From: DATCLS01 sp036563805
GTDB taxonomy: Bacteria > Actinomycetota > Acidimicrobiia > Acidimicrobiales > VFJN01
Length of the DNA: 64,000 nucleotides
Assembly: GCA_036563805.1 (NCBI GenBank)
Contig: DATCLS010000017.1
Location: forward strand, 37,402-101,401
Direction of reading: 5' to 3'
Of the stretch, positions 8,695 to 17,075 are shown one piece after another. The translations under genes and the position numbers were made by a program. The notes below the pieces were generated by a model, which saw only the letters and a program-made list of their open reading frames with translations, was not told the DNA's origin and ran no database searches. Position 1 is the stretch's first letter, and the number at the start of each line of letters is the position of its first letter.

Positions 8695-8767
8695 GTCTTC
8701 AGGTCAGAGCGCTGTAGGGTCTCGCGTCGTACCTGCACGTGCGTTTGCCAGGTGTTGCCCGAATGCT

Positions 8768-8785
8768 TTGGTGCGGTTGCACCAA
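8768..8785. promoter_or_regulatory. Perfect inverted repeat upstream of the XRE regulator, likely autoregulatory operator
   Basis: TTGGTGC (8768-8774), 4-nt spacer, GCACCAA (8779-8785), ending 22 nt before the ATG of the regulator. Position and symmetry suit an autorepression site. Confidence 0.55.
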
Positions 8786-8807
8786 GGCGCCGGGGAGGAG
8801 CAGCGGT

Positions 8808-9992
8808 ATGGACGACGGAACGATCGGCGTGCACCTCCGGCGGCTGCGGCGGGAACGGGCGCTGACACAGGAACGCCTGGCCGAGCGCGCCGGGGTGAGC
8901 CCCGCCATCGTGCAGAAGCTAGAGCAGGGCCGGCGCAGCTCGGCCAGCACCGCCACCCTCATCGCGCTCGCGGACGCACTGGACGCGGACCTGAGCGAAC
9001 TCACCGGGAAGCGGCCACGGCTCGCCCGGAGCGAGGACGTCCGGGTGCTCGGGCTACGTGACGCTGTCCTTTCCCGTGACCTGCTGCCCGGCGTCGAGCC
9101 CGGCGACCGGGAGGAGCCGCCGCCGCTCGAGTGGCTCCAGGTCGAGGTCGCCTCGGCGTGGCGGGACTACTGGGCCGGGCGGTTCAGCCGCCTCGCCGCG
9201 GCGCTGCCCGAGCTCGTGGCCCGGGCCCGGGCCGCCCAGCACGCCGGGGACCAGCGGGTGGCGCCGCTACTCGGGCAGAGCTACCAGCTCGTCGCCGCGC
9301 TGCTCGTGCACCTCGGGAAGGACGACCTCGCCGTGATGGGCGCCGAACGAGCGATCCAGGCAGCGGCCACCGGCGACGACGAGCTGCAGTGGGCGGCGTT
9401 CCACGGCACCTACTCGTGGGCGCTGCTCCACCAGGGCCGCACCGAGGCCGCCGAGCGGCATGCCCTGTGGGCGGCCGAGCAGATCGAGCCGAAGATCACC
9501 ACCGCCACGCTGCCGCACCTCACCGTCTGGGGAGGGCTCATGCTGTGGGCCATGGCCGCCGCCGTCGCCGGCGCCCGCCGGGCCGAGGCCGTCGAGTACA
9601 TCGGCCTCGCCCGCACCGCAGCCGGCCGGTTCGAGACCGACCGGCACGACTACGAGGTCAACTTCGGGCCCACCCAGGTCGCTATGCAGGCGACCCACGC
9701 CTACGCCGTGCTGCGCGAGCCCGACCGGGCGCTCCGGGCCCGCGAGGCGGTGCGGCGGGAGGACCTACGGGAGATCTCGTGGGGCCGGCACCTGATCGAC
9801 GTCGCCCAGGCGCAAGTCGACGCCCGGGACCTCTCCGGCGCCGAGCGCACCCTGGTCGTCGCCGAGTCCATGTCACCGGAGTGGTTCAGGCACCAGGGCC
9901 CAGCGCGAGGTCTCGTGGGCGAGCTGGTGCACCAGAGCCGGCGGCTCACGCCGCCGCTGCGCCGCCTCGCCGCTTCGACCGGCCTCAACTAG
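8808..9992 (+). CDS. XRE-family helix-turn-helix regulator with C-terminal TPR-like domain
   Basis: Protein of 394 aa. ATG 8808 is chosen over the longer frame (8739) because GGGGAGGAG lies just before it and the HTH follows directly. An XRE HTH at about residues 8-62 contains LTQERLAERAGVSPAIVQKLEQG, followed by a helical repeat region to the end. This layout is common in actinobacterial regulators, some of them carried on integrative elements. It is the only sizeable gene of the tRNA-Thr island and has a perfect inverted repeat in its leader. Ligand and targets are unknown. The regulator at 61526-62710 has the same architecture. Confidence 0.8.
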   Translation: MDDGTIGVHLRRLRRERALTQERLAERAGVSPAIVQKLEQGRRSSASTATLIALADALDADLSELTGKRPRLARSEDVRVLGLRDAVLSRDLLPGVEPGDREEPPPLEWLQVEVASAWRDYWAGRFSRLAAALPELVARARAAQHAGDQRVAPLLGQSYQLVAALLVHLGKDDLAVMGAERAIQAAATGDDELQWAAFHGTYSWALLHQGRTEAAERHALWAAEQIEPKITTATLPHLTVWGGLMLWAMAAAVAGARRAEAVEYIGLARTAAGRFETDRHDYEVNFGPTQVAMQATHAYAVLREPDRALRAREAVRREDLREISWGRHLIDVAQAQVDARDLSGAERTLVVAESMSPEWFRHQGPARGLVGELVHQSRRLTPPLRRLAASTGLN

Positions 9993-10082
9993 GACACGGC
10001 GTCCGACTTCCGTGTCGTGGTCCGAAACGACTCGGACACCCCGTCCCTTCACATCGAGTTTGGATCTGGTCACGGTTAGTGC

Positions 10083-10301
10083 GTGGGTGTTCCGAAGCTG
10101 CCCGAGTCCATGGACCGACAGAACCTGCACGCCCTGGAGATCTCCGCTGCAGCGGTGCAGCTGTGCCTCGCCGACCTCCTCGAGAAGGCCGAGGCCCTAC
10201 TCGACAACCGCTTCCACGACATGTGGATCGCGGCGGCCACGTCGATGCGCACGACGCTCAACGAGACCCTGGCTAGCCACCGGCGGGAGATCGAAGGGTG
10301 A
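10083..10301 (+). CDS. Small helical protein, unknown
   Basis: 72 aa from GTG 10083 (or 63 aa from ATG 10110). The sequence is mostly amphipathic helix (LEISAAAVQLCLADLLEKAE, then NRFHDMWIAAATSMRTTLNE) with normal amino-acid balance, unlike shadow frames nearby. No ribosome site is clear. It lies 90 nt after the regulator within the island and has no family that I recognise. Confidence 0.45.
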   Translation: MGVPKLPESMDRQNLHALEISAAAVQLCLADLLEKAEALLDNRFHDMWIAAATSMRTTLNETLASHRREIEG

Positions 10302-10358
10302 CGGCGGAGGAGCAGGCGCGGGGTAAGCGAACTGCTCCGTGCTGAGGAGGCGTATCGC

Positions 10359-10433
10359 ATGGCCCCGACGCTCCACAACTCGGCCAGGCTCGCCCAGGTT
10401 CGACGACGCTTCGAGGAGGTGCTCGCCGCCTAG
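10359..10433 (+). CDS. Possible 24-aa peptide ORF
   Basis: GAGGAGG at 10344-10350 stands 8 nt before ATG 10359. The peptide begins MAPTLHNSARL and continues to RRRFEEVLAA as a likely helix. It is too short for confidence; it could be the end of a decayed gene, as the same frame upstream reads ELLRAEEAYR. Confidence 0.25.
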   Translation: MAPTLHNSARLAQVRRRFEEVLAA

Positions 10434-10698
10434 AAGACAGACGAGGGAGGATCACGCTGACCGCCATCGCGGCGATCCTCCTCGTCGTCGGGCGTTCGTG
10501 CTCTGGCGACCGGTTGATGGCGACGAGTGCCGCTGCCCCGAGAGGAGCAGATCGGGGATCTCGAAGCCGATCGCTCCGGTCTCAAGACCTCCGGTGCGTC
10601 GCTGTGGGCCTCGTGCTTTGGGATTGGTTGGCTGGGATCCTGCCCGCCATGCCAACCGACCCTACAGGCGGGCCGTTAGCCCAGGTAGAGCGACTTAG

Positions 10699-10771
10699 AG
10701 CCCGAGAGGGGAATCGAACCCCTGACCTACGCATTACGAGTGCGTTGCTCTGCCGGCTGAGCTACTCGGGC
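10699..10771 (-). tRNA. tRNA-Thr (anticodon CGT)
   Basis: On the minus strand: acceptor GCCCGAG, D-arm GCTC/GAGC, anticodon stem ACGCA/TGCGT with loop CTCGTAA (anticodon CGT, codon ACG), T-arm AGGGG-TTCGATT-CCCCT, closing CTCGGGC and discriminator T. The 3' CCA is not encoded. The 3' part is duplicated at 8652-8694. Confidence 0.95.
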
Positions 10772-10843
10772 GGGACGAAACAAGATAGCAGTGCGGCCGG
10801 CCGGCCCCGACAGCCAGCGCCGGCCAGCCGCCAAACAAACGGG

Positions 10844-12328
10844 TCAGCCCACCTGCACCAGCAGCCCCTCGCAGGTCCGGATGAGGACCCGGGCGGCGTC
10901 GGCCACCTCCCGCGACGACATCGGGCTTTCCGCCCGGCGCTGCCAGCGCCCGATGGCGTTCTGCAGCGCCCGCCGGATCTCCGACACGTCGGCCTCGGGC
11001 GGCAGGTCGAGCCGGGTGTGGAGGGCACCACCCTCGGCCCCGAGCAGCCGCTCCATCTCGGCGGCCTCCTGGGCCTTGACCTTGACGCCGCCGGCCCGCA
11101 GGGCGTTGAGCAGGCGGATCTCGGCGAACTCGTGGGCGCCGGCGGTGATCCGCTCGAGCTCGGTGGCCAGCTGGTTGGAGCCGGGCCGCGGGTACTCGTG
11201 CAGCACCGACTCGAGCGCCAGCAGGGCCGAGCGGGCCTTGAGCACGTCGCGACGCTGGGCGAACTGGCTGAGCAGCACCTCGCGCAGCTCGACCAGACCG
11301 CTGCGCCGGACGAGCTCGGTGGACAGCGTGGTGGCGTTGGGCGCCGCCCCCTGCCGGATCAGCGCCACCGACAGCCGCACGCCGAAAAGGCCGAGGCGGT
11401 CGAGCAGGTGCTCGCGCTCCATCGACGACAGCGGGATCGACGTCGTCCCCTGCACGAACCGGTCGGCCGACAGGAAAAGGGCGTCGGATTCCTCGCGGGG
11501 CGCGGCGGCGATGGCGTCGAGCGCCTTGTACTCGGCCTCGCGCAGGGTGGCGCCTGACTGAGCCAGCAGGCCGGCGACGGGCACGACGGTCTGGGCCAGC
11601 TTCCGGACCTTCTCGTCGTGCCGGTAGCGCCGGGCGATGCGGCTGGCCGAGGCCATCGAGTCGATGCGGCCCACGCCGATCTCGTCGGCCCGGGACAGCA
11701 CGGCGATGGCGTTGACGGGTGTCGCCTGCGAGAACTCCTCGTCGTGGAACGCCTCGAGGAAGTTGATGTCGGACGAGTGCAGGTGCCGCATCAGGTACAG
11801 CACGGCGTCGGCCGGCGTGACCTGGTCCTCGCCCGGGGTGAGGAACGAATGGGTGCGGGCCGACACGTCGGTGGACAGCGAGGCGATGCCCGGCGTGTCG
11901 ATGAGCGTCATCTCACGGAGCGACGCCGAGGGCCATTCGACGACCAGGCGCTCGACCTCGTCGGCCGTCGTCCCGCCGAGGTCGATGTTGATCGCCCCGC
12001 CGTCGCGGGTGAACGGCACCTGCCGGGGCGGCCCCTCCTTGGGCTCGAGCGTGGCCCGGTAGGTGATGCCGTCGCGGTACCAGGTGACGATCTTGGTGCA
12101 CTCGCCGGCGTCGGTCGGCGCCAGCTCCTCGCCCACCAGGGCGTTGAGCAGGGTGGACTTACCGGCCTTGACCTTGCCGGCGATGGCCACCCGCAGCGGC
12201 TCGTCGAGCCGGCTCAGGACGGCGTTCAGCCGCTCGGCCGCCGCCGGCGTCTCCTGGTAGACCTGGGTCGCCTGGGTCAGCAGCGAGCGGACCTGCGCCA
12301 GCAGGGTGGGGGCGCTGCCGGTGCTCAC
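10844..12328 (-). CDS. Dynamin-like GTPase, IniC-like
   Basis: 494 aa, GTG start overlapping the stop of the IniA-like gene (GTGA), so translation is coupled. GTPase motifs: P-loop GKVKAGKS at 51-58, DTPG at 144-147, and a SRAD G4-type motif (AVLSRADE). The rest is helical, as expected for the stalk of bacterial dynamin-like proteins. In mycobacteria IniA and IniC are paired dynamin-like proteins induced by cell-wall stress; IniA remodels membranes. Here the gene is last in the minus-strand series after three IniB-like genes and IniA-like. A membrane-repair or envelope-stress role is inferred from that family. Confidence 0.8.
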   Translation of the reverse strand: MSTGSAPTLLAQVRSLLTQATQVYQETPAAAERLNAVLSRLDEPLRVAIAGKVKAGKSTLLNALVGEELAPTDAGECTKIVTWYRDGITYRATLEPKEGPPRQVPFTRDGGAINIDLGGTTADEVERLVVEWPSASLREMTLIDTPGIASLSTDVSARTHSFLTPGEDQVTPADAVLYLMRHLHSSDINFLEAFHDEEFSQATPVNAIAVLSRADEIGVGRIDSMASASRIARRYRHDEKVRKLAQTVVPVAGLLAQSGATLREAEYKALDAIAAAPREESDALFLSADRFVQGTTSIPLSSMEREHLLDRLGLFGVRLSVALIRQGAAPNATTLSTELVRRSGLVELREVLLSQFAQRRDVLKARSALLALESVLHEYPRPGSNQLATELERITAGAHEFAEIRLLNALRAGGVKVKAQEAAEMERLLGAEGGALHTRLDLPPEADVSEIRRALQNAIGRWQRRAESPMSSREVADAARVLIRTCEGLLVQVG

Positions 12329-14298
12329 GCCCGACCTCCACCCTGGCCACGAACCGCCCCCTGGGCGCCGCCCGGGCCAGCCCCGGCCCCGGCGGGCGCA
12401 CCGCCCCGCGGCGCCGCCCCGGACTTGGCCGCCTTCCTGACCTGGGCGTCGAGGTCGATGGCCCGCTGCCGGAGCCGCCCGATGCGGGTCAGCTCGGCGT
12501 CGACGTCCTTGAGCCGGTTCTTGCGGGTCGCCTCGTCGGACTTGACCGCCTTGGTGGCGGCGTCGAGCGCCTGGCTGGTCGAGCGATGAAGCTCCTCGGC
12601 GCGGGCGGAGAAGAAGTCGCGCAGCTGGCGCTGGATCCGACGGAGCGTGTCCTTGGCGTCCTTGGAGACCACGAACGTCACCTCGTCGGTGTACTTGCGG
12701 TGGGCCTGCTTGGCCTGGCTGCGGCGCTGGTTCAGCGCCCGCTCCTTCTCGCTCTTCAGCGTCGAGCGGCCCATGAACAGGCCGAGGACGAGGGTCGCCG
12801 GGTTCATCATGGCCAGGCCCGCGGTCCGGGCGATCATGCCGAACATCATCACGCCGCCGTAGCTGCTGCGCAGTGCGGTGAGCGTCTGCTGGCCCATGCC
12901 GCTGTGGCCGCCGTCGATCCCGCTGGGGCCGCCGATGGAACCCAGCATCTGGCTGGGGTTGGCGACCGGCAGCTCGATGGCGAGCTCCCCGCCCGCCTCG
13001 CCGAAGTGCTCGTTGACCCGCATCGCCAACTGGCGGGCCTGCTGGTGGAGCGAGGCATAGGTGCGGACCACGTCCTCGGCGGTGCGCCGGTACAGCCAGG
13101 CCTGGAACTCGTCCCACATGTCGGCCGGGTCGCCCGACTCGATCGACTGGTCGGCCTCCTTGGTGATCTGCCGCATGCGGCCCCGGAGCTCGTGGTCGAG
13201 GTCGGACTGCAGGTCCTGGATGCCGTCGTTCAGCGTCTGCTGCCACTTGGACACGCCGCTGCGCAGGCGGTTGGCCCGCTCCTTGACCTCGGTCAGGTTC
13301 TCGACCAGGGCCTGGGCCCGCTCGGGGTCGGTCAGCGCGTCTCGCTCGCTGCGGAACTGCGACTCGATGAGGCCGCACACCGAGACCACGTCGCTGATGG
13401 CGTTGGTGACCGTGAGCGTCTCGGCGTTGGCGGCGATGTCGTTCTGCAGGTAGCCGACCAGGGCCGGGAACCCGGACTCCTGGTTGAGGTTGCGGTCGTT
13501 CGCCCGCAGGGCGTGGATCCGCAGCGCCGACGACACCGTGATCAGCTTCGTCTTGATGCCGATGCGCTCGAGGTGGGCGGCGTCGAGGTCGCGGATCTTG
13601 CGCCACGACGGGTAGAAGTCGGTCTTGGTCAGGACGCAGACGATGTTGGGGCACATCCGGCGCGCCGTCTGCAGGAACTCGATCTCCGGCGCCGTGAACT
13701 CCTGGCTGCAGTCGGAGACGAAGATCACGGCGTCGGCCATCGGGAGCGCGCCGATCGTGGCCGCGCTGTGCGCCGAGCCGAGCCCGCCCACGCCCGGCGT
13801 GTCGACGATGACGAGGCCGTCGGCCAGCAGCTTCCGGGGCAGCGAGACCTCGACCGACGCCACCCGGCGCTGGTTCGCCGGGTTGGCCGCCTCGGTCACG
13901 TACTGCGCGATCTGGTCGATCGGGATCTCTTGGCGCTCGGGCTCCCGCTCGTCTCCGCCGGCGTGGGGGTCCTCGGACTCCGGCGGCTTGAGCAGCACCG
14001 CCGCACGCGGCTCCTCGGCGTAGCCGATCGCTGTCGGCGCCGAGGTGGCGATGTCGTCGTCGACCGGGCAGACCGGGGCGTTCAGCAGGGCGTTGACGAG
14101 CGAGGACTTACCCTGCTTGAACTCGCCCACGACCAGGACGTGGAACGCCGGGTCGACGAGCCGGCGCCGTGTCGCGCGGAGCCGGTCGACCAGGTCGGGC
14201 CGCTTGTACGCGGTCGAGGCCTGAAGGGCCAGGTCGACCACGGAGAGCGCTTGCTGGACGGCCGGCGAGCGTGCTCCAGAGTTCGGATCTCCCGCCAT
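12325..14298 (-). CDS. Dynamin-like GTPase, IniA-like
   Basis: 657 aa from ATG 14298, preceded by GGGAG; the frame also offers 14325. P-loop GEFKQGKS at 58-65, DTPG at 166-169, TKTD at 224-227. A long helical stalk follows, with a hydrophobic hairpin near 485-515 (VMMFGMIARTAGLAMM and ATLVLGLFMG) that could insert into membrane, then a basic coiled-coil and a Gly/Ala/Pro-rich tail. It overlaps the IniC-like gene by 4 nt. The leader holds TTAGCGT and no copy of the 9-bp motif found upstream of the IniB-like genes. Role by family: GTP-driven membrane remodelling at the inner face of the membrane. Confidence 0.82.
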   Translation of the reverse strand: MAGDPNSGARSPAVQQALSVVDLALQASTAYKRPDLVDRLRATRRRLVDPAFHVLVVGEFKQGKSSLVNALLNAPVCPVDDDIATSAPTAIGYAEEPRAAVLLKPPESEDPHAGGDEREPERQEIPIDQIAQYVTEAANPANQRRVASVEVSLPRKLLADGLVIVDTPGVGGLGSAHSAATIGALPMADAVIFVSDCSQEFTAPEIEFLQTARRMCPNIVCVLTKTDFYPSWRKIRDLDAAHLERIGIKTKLITVSSALRIHALRANDRNLNQESGFPALVGYLQNDIAANAETLTVTNAISDVVSVCGLIESQFRSERDALTDPERAQALVENLTEVKERANRLRSGVSKWQQTLNDGIQDLQSDLDHELRGRMRQITKEADQSIESGDPADMWDEFQAWLYRRTAEDVVRTYASLHQQARQLAMRVNEHFGEAGGELAIELPVANPSQMLGSIGGPSGIDGGHSGMGQQTLTALRSSYGGVMMFGMIARTAGLAMMNPATLVLGLFMGRSTLKSEKERALNQRRSQAKQAHRKYTDEVTFVVSKDAKDTLRRIQRQLRDFFSARAEELHRSTSQALDAATKAVKSDEATRKNRLKDVDAELTRIGRLRQRAIDLDAQVRKAAKSGAAPRGGAPAGAGAGPGGAQGAVRGQGGGRA

Positions 14299-14373
14299 GC
14301 TTCGTTCTCCCTTGATGTCGAACAAACGCTAACGCGGATCGGTGCCATCCCCGACCGCGGCCCGTGGCGTTCG

Positions 14374-14400
14374 GGGGCCCCGGCATCTCACCGGGGCCCC
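14374..14400 (-). terminator. GC-rich hairpin between the IniB-like and IniA-like genes
   Basis: 10-bp stem GGGGCCCCGG/CCGGGGCCCC with a 7-nt loop, 84 nt after the IniB-like stop. There is no U-tract. It may act as a partial terminator that lowers GTPase expression relative to the IniB-like protein. Confidence 0.5.
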
Positions 14401-14483
14401 GTCAGCCTGACGCCAACCTCTACGGCCCGGTAGGGGAACCGGTTCCCGATTCCCCGCCGGACCACGCCTCGGCGGCCGACGGC

Positions 14484-15515
14484 TCAGTGGCCGAAGACGT
14501 CGAACGAGTCGTCGCCGTCGTCGAACACCGACGAGTGGTGGCTCGTCGAGTGGTCCTCGAAGCTGAAGTCGTCGTCGCTGCTGAACGAGTCGCTGAACAC
14601 CGACGACTCGCTGTGCGACGAGTGGTCGTCGAACACCGTGTCGTCGTCGCTCGAGTGCTCGTACGACGAGTGGACCGACCCGTCCGTGTACGACTCGTCG
14701 GTGTTGAACGAGTTGGCGGCCGAGAACGCGCTGTGCGACGAGTGGTCGTCGAACGACTGATCCTCGTTGAACGACCCCTCGGTGTTGAAGCTGTCGTGCG
14801 TCGAGTTGTCGACCTCGTTGGTGAGGTCGCCCTCGCCGGCGAAGTTGCCGTGGTTCTCGCCCACGGTCGTGTCGCCGGTGTCGAGCGTGGCGTTGCTGCC
14901 CTCGCCGAAGGCCAGGGTGCTGCCGTGGTCGGCCGACACGTTGGTGTCGTCGCTGGTGACGTCGCCGGTCAGCGAGGACTCGTTCATGACGGAGTCCTGG
15001 ACGTGGGTGTTGCCGTCGCCGATCGTCGAGTCGGAGATGTCGCCGTCGGCCTGGACGGCCCCGTCGCCGGTATTGATGTCGTCGGCGTGCTCGGCCTGCA
15101 CCGCACCGTCGCCGGTCACGGCGGCCTGGTCGAACGTCTGGTTGACGTCGCCGAACGCCTCGATGTGCTGGTGCACCGACTGGTCGATGTAGACGTCGCC
15201 GTCGTCGTTGGCCAGGTCCACGACCGTGTTGTAGTGGGCCATCAGCTCGGCGGCGGTGGCGTGCTCGGGGACCGGCGGGAGCTGGTTGGCGATCTCCGGC
15301 GGGAGCTCGGGGGCGCCCTCAGGAGGCTCGAGGCCGTAGGCGGCCGAGACGAACGCGGCCTGCTCGGGCGGCAGATGCTCGATGACCTCGGGCATGGCCT
15401 GGAGGATCTCGTCGCCCGAGAGCTCGCCGGCCTCCTCGACGGCCGCTTCGTGCTCCGGACTCCCGTCGTCGGCGAGGAACAGGTTCAGAAGAACGTCGGT
15501 GATCGATGACGACAT
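14484..15515 (-). CDS. IniB-like acidic Ser/Asp/His repeat protein (third)
   Basis: 343 aa. Residues 1-60 form a helical domain (SITDVLLNLFLADDGSPE, then PPEQAAFVSAAYG) resembling the IniB N-terminal domain. A middle region with beta-helix-like repeats (INTGDGAVQADGDISDSTIG, ESSLTGDV, VSADHGSTLAFGEGS, NFAGEGDLTNEVDNS) follows, then a disordered acidic tail of DDHSSHS-type repeats. The middle block is nearly the same as in the protein at 15724-16638, so the two are duplicates. There is no signal peptide and no Lys/Arg to speak of. It has its own promoter (15567-15610) and an Asp/His-rich composition that might bind metals. Function unknown. Confidence 0.75.
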   Translation of the reverse strand: MSSSITDVLLNLFLADDGSPEHEAAVEEAGELSGDEILQAMPEVIEHLPPEQAAFVSAAYGLEPPEGAPELPPEIANQLPPVPEHATAAELMAHYNTVVDLANDDGDVYIDQSVHQHIEAFGDVNQTFDQAAVTGDGAVQAEHADDINTGDGAVQADGDISDSTIGDGNTHVQDSVMNESSLTGDVTSDDTNVSADHGSTLAFGEGSNATLDTGDTTVGENHGNFAGEGDLTNEVDNSTHDSFNTEGSFNEDQSFDDHSSHSAFSAANSFNTDESYTDGSVHSSYEHSSDDDTVFDDHSSHSESSVFSDSFSSDDDFSFEDHSTSHHSSVFDDGDDSFDVFGH

Positions 15516-15566
15516 CGTGCTGGGCTCCTGGTTCGGGGCCTCCTTGGCTCGGGAGGCGTCATGGAG

Positions 15567-15610
15567 AAGGTACGGCGCACCCCCTGGGGATCCATCGGGG
15601 ATCGCCCCCG
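15567..15610 (-). promoter_or_regulatory. Promoter of the third IniB-like gene, shared-motif type
   Basis: Minus strand: CCCCGATGG (15600-15592), exactly 19 bp, then TACCTT (15572-15567). The motif forms the right arm of a GC inverted repeat (CGGGGGCGATCCCCG). The start codon is 52 nt downstream of the -10 hexamer with a GGAG site. The same module precedes the other two IniB-like genes. Confidence 0.7.
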
Positions 15611-15662
15611 TCGTCCCAGGTCAGGAGTGGGGGGGTGTGCGGGGCCGGTGCGACGGCGCGCC

Positions 15663-15691
15663 GGAGCCCCGGCGGGTTCCGCCGGGGCTCC
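15663..15691 (-). terminator. Perfect 13-bp hairpin after the second IniB-like gene
   Basis: GGAGCCCCGGCGG, 3-nt loop GTT, CCGCCGGGGCTCC. It lies 33 nt beyond the stop at 15724 on the minus strand. The stem is strong and there is no U-tract, as often in high-GC actinobacteria. Confidence 0.65.
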
Positions 15692-15723
15692 AGCCAGCCG
15701 TCTCGGTCGAGAGGAGGGGGTGC

Positions 15724-16638
15724 TCAGGACCCGAAGTCGGCTGCGTCGTGGTCCAGGCCGTGGTCCACACCGCCGTCGTAGTCCTGGAAGTCGTCGTCGC
15801 TGACCTCGCTGTGACTGTCGCTCCAGTCGATGTCGGTATCGGTCGTCGTGCTGTGCGACTCGGACCAGCTGCTGTCGAACGACGAGTGGTCGTCGGAGGT
15901 GAAGTCGTCGTCGGACGTGATGCTCGTCGACTCGGACCAGCTGCTCTCGAACGTCGAGTGGTCGTCGGACGTGTAGTCGTCGTCGCTGGTGCTCGACCAA
16001 TCCGAGTGCGACGACATGTCGGTGAACGAGTTGTCGGTGTTCCCGCTGTCGTCGATGTCGTACGACTCGTGGGTCGAGTGGTCGTCGGACTCGAACGAGC
16101 TGTTGAACGAGTCGGACGTGTTGCCCGAGTCGTGCACCGAGTTGTCGACCTCGTTGGTGAGGTCGCCCTCGCCGGCGAAGTTGCCGTAGTTGGCACCGAC
16201 CGACGTGTCGCTGTCGTCGATGCCCGCGGTGCTGCCCTCACCGAAGGCCAGCGAGCTCCCGTGGTCGGCCGACACGCTCAGGTCGTTGCTGGCCACGTCA
16301 CCGGTCAGCGACGACTCGCTCATCGTCGAGCCCTCGACGCTGATGTTCCCGGATCCGAAGGTCGAGCCGGCGATGTCGCCGTCGGCCTGGATGGCACCGT
16401 CGCCGGTGTTCAGGTCGTCGGTCTCGGCGGCGTGGGCGGCGCCGTCGCCGTCCAGCGAGTCGAAGTCGAAGTCCTGCGAAACGCTGCCCATCGAGTCGAT
16501 GTCGGAGGCGGCGTCCTGGCCAAAAGCGTCATCAGGCATGTCAAAACCTTCCTGTGTCGTGGTGTGGTCGACGATCTGGTCGCCGCCAGGGGTCGTGGTG
16601 CCGAAATCCTCGGGGGCCGGCTGGTCCTGGGGAGGCAT
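15724..16638 (-). CDS. IniB-like acidic repeat protein (second)
   Basis: 304 aa, start preceded by GAGGAG. It lacks the helical IniB N-terminal domain. Residues about 75-175 repeat the block of its neighbour (LNTGDGAIQADGDI, SESSLTGDV, SVSADHGSSLAFGEGS, NFAGEGDLTNEVDNSVHDS), followed by a Ser/Asp/Trp-rich tail with DDHS.FESSWSES repeats. The tail is almost free of basic residues. It is flanked by its own promoter and terminator hairpin. The gene is a tandem duplicate of the 14484-15515 gene with an exchanged N-terminus. Whether it is cytosolic or leaves the cell by a non-Sec route cannot be told. Confidence 0.72.
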   Translation of the reverse strand: MPPQDQPAPEDFGTTTPGGDQIVDHTTTQEGFDMPDDAFGQDAASDIDSMGSVSQDFDFDSLDGDGAAHAAETDDLNTGDGAIQADGDIAGSTFGSGNISVEGSTMSESSLTGDVASNDLSVSADHGSSLAFGEGSTAGIDDSDTSVGANYGNFAGEGDLTNEVDNSVHDSGNTSDSFNSSFESDDHSTHESYDIDDSGNTDNSFTDMSSHSDWSSTSDDDYTSDDHSTFESSWSESTSITSDDDFTSDDHSSFDSSWSESHSTTTDTDIDWSDSHSEVSDDDFQDYDGGVDHGLDHDAADFGS

Positions 16639-16697
16639 CGGAATGTCAGCTCCTCGTGTCGTTCCGCCACCCGACTGCCGAGTGACTTCGTGGTTGC

Positions 16698-16740
16698 ACC
16701 GTAAGCCGCCCTCGTCAGCGGCCCATCGGGGATCACCCCG
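16698..16740 (-). promoter_or_regulatory. Promoter of the second IniB-like gene, shared-motif type
   Basis: Minus strand: CGGGGTGATCCCCGATGG (16740-16723), 19 bp, TACGGT (16703-16698). The perfect 5-bp arms CGGGG/CCCCG with a 4-nt spacer look like an operator. The leader to ATG 16638 is about 60 nt. The rest of the 16741-17003 gap holds GC-rich palindromes (for example GCGCCCCCTGGGGGGC) but no gene. Confidence 0.7.
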
Positions 16741-17003
16741 TTCGGATGGGGGTCTCCGTTAGGGGTTGTCAAGCGCCCCCTGGGGGGCTCCACCTCGCAC
16801 CGCCGCTGACCAGGGTAGACGCGCCGGGCGGCGAGGGGGAGCGCGACCCCCATCAGCGTGGAATTGACGCCCTCCGCGCCGGCTCGCGCGCCGAGCCGGA
16901 CCGACCGGAACCCATCCGGGCGCCAGGTGGGCGCCCCTCCGGGGGCGCGGCGCGCCGGTGAGGCGGCTCGGTCGCCTGGTCCGGTCAGACGGCACGACGC
17001 GCC

Positions 17004-17033
17004 GCGCCCGCGCCGGTCGGCCGGCGCGGGCGC
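17004..17033 (-). terminator. Perfect 13-bp hairpin after the first IniB-like gene
   Basis: GCGCCCGCGCCGG, loop TCGG, CCGGCGCGGGCGC, 43 nt past the stop at 17076. Two GGCGCGCC palindromes at 17047-17064 lie between and can add a second hairpin. Confidence 0.65.
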
Positions 17034-17075
17034 TCGAGAGCGGGGTGGCGCGCCGGGGCGCGCCGGTCGGACCGG

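Larger units (their letters stand above)
8652..10740. mobile_element. Remnant integrated element at tRNA-Thr(CGT)
   Basis: A 2 kb segment bounded by the tRNA-Thr gene on the right and a diverged copy of its 3' part on the left. Inside are an XRE/TPR regulator, a 72-aa ORF and a 24-aa ORF; no integrase, replication or transfer gene is present, so it is probably a deletion remnant or a satellite. The stretch 10434-10698 holds no gene that I can support. The tRNA itself remains intact. Confidence 0.6.

Noticed and set aside
10514..11557. 347-aa plus-strand frame over the tRNA-Thr and the IniC-like gene
   Set aside because: Runs through a tRNA gene and is antisense to a certain GTPase gene.
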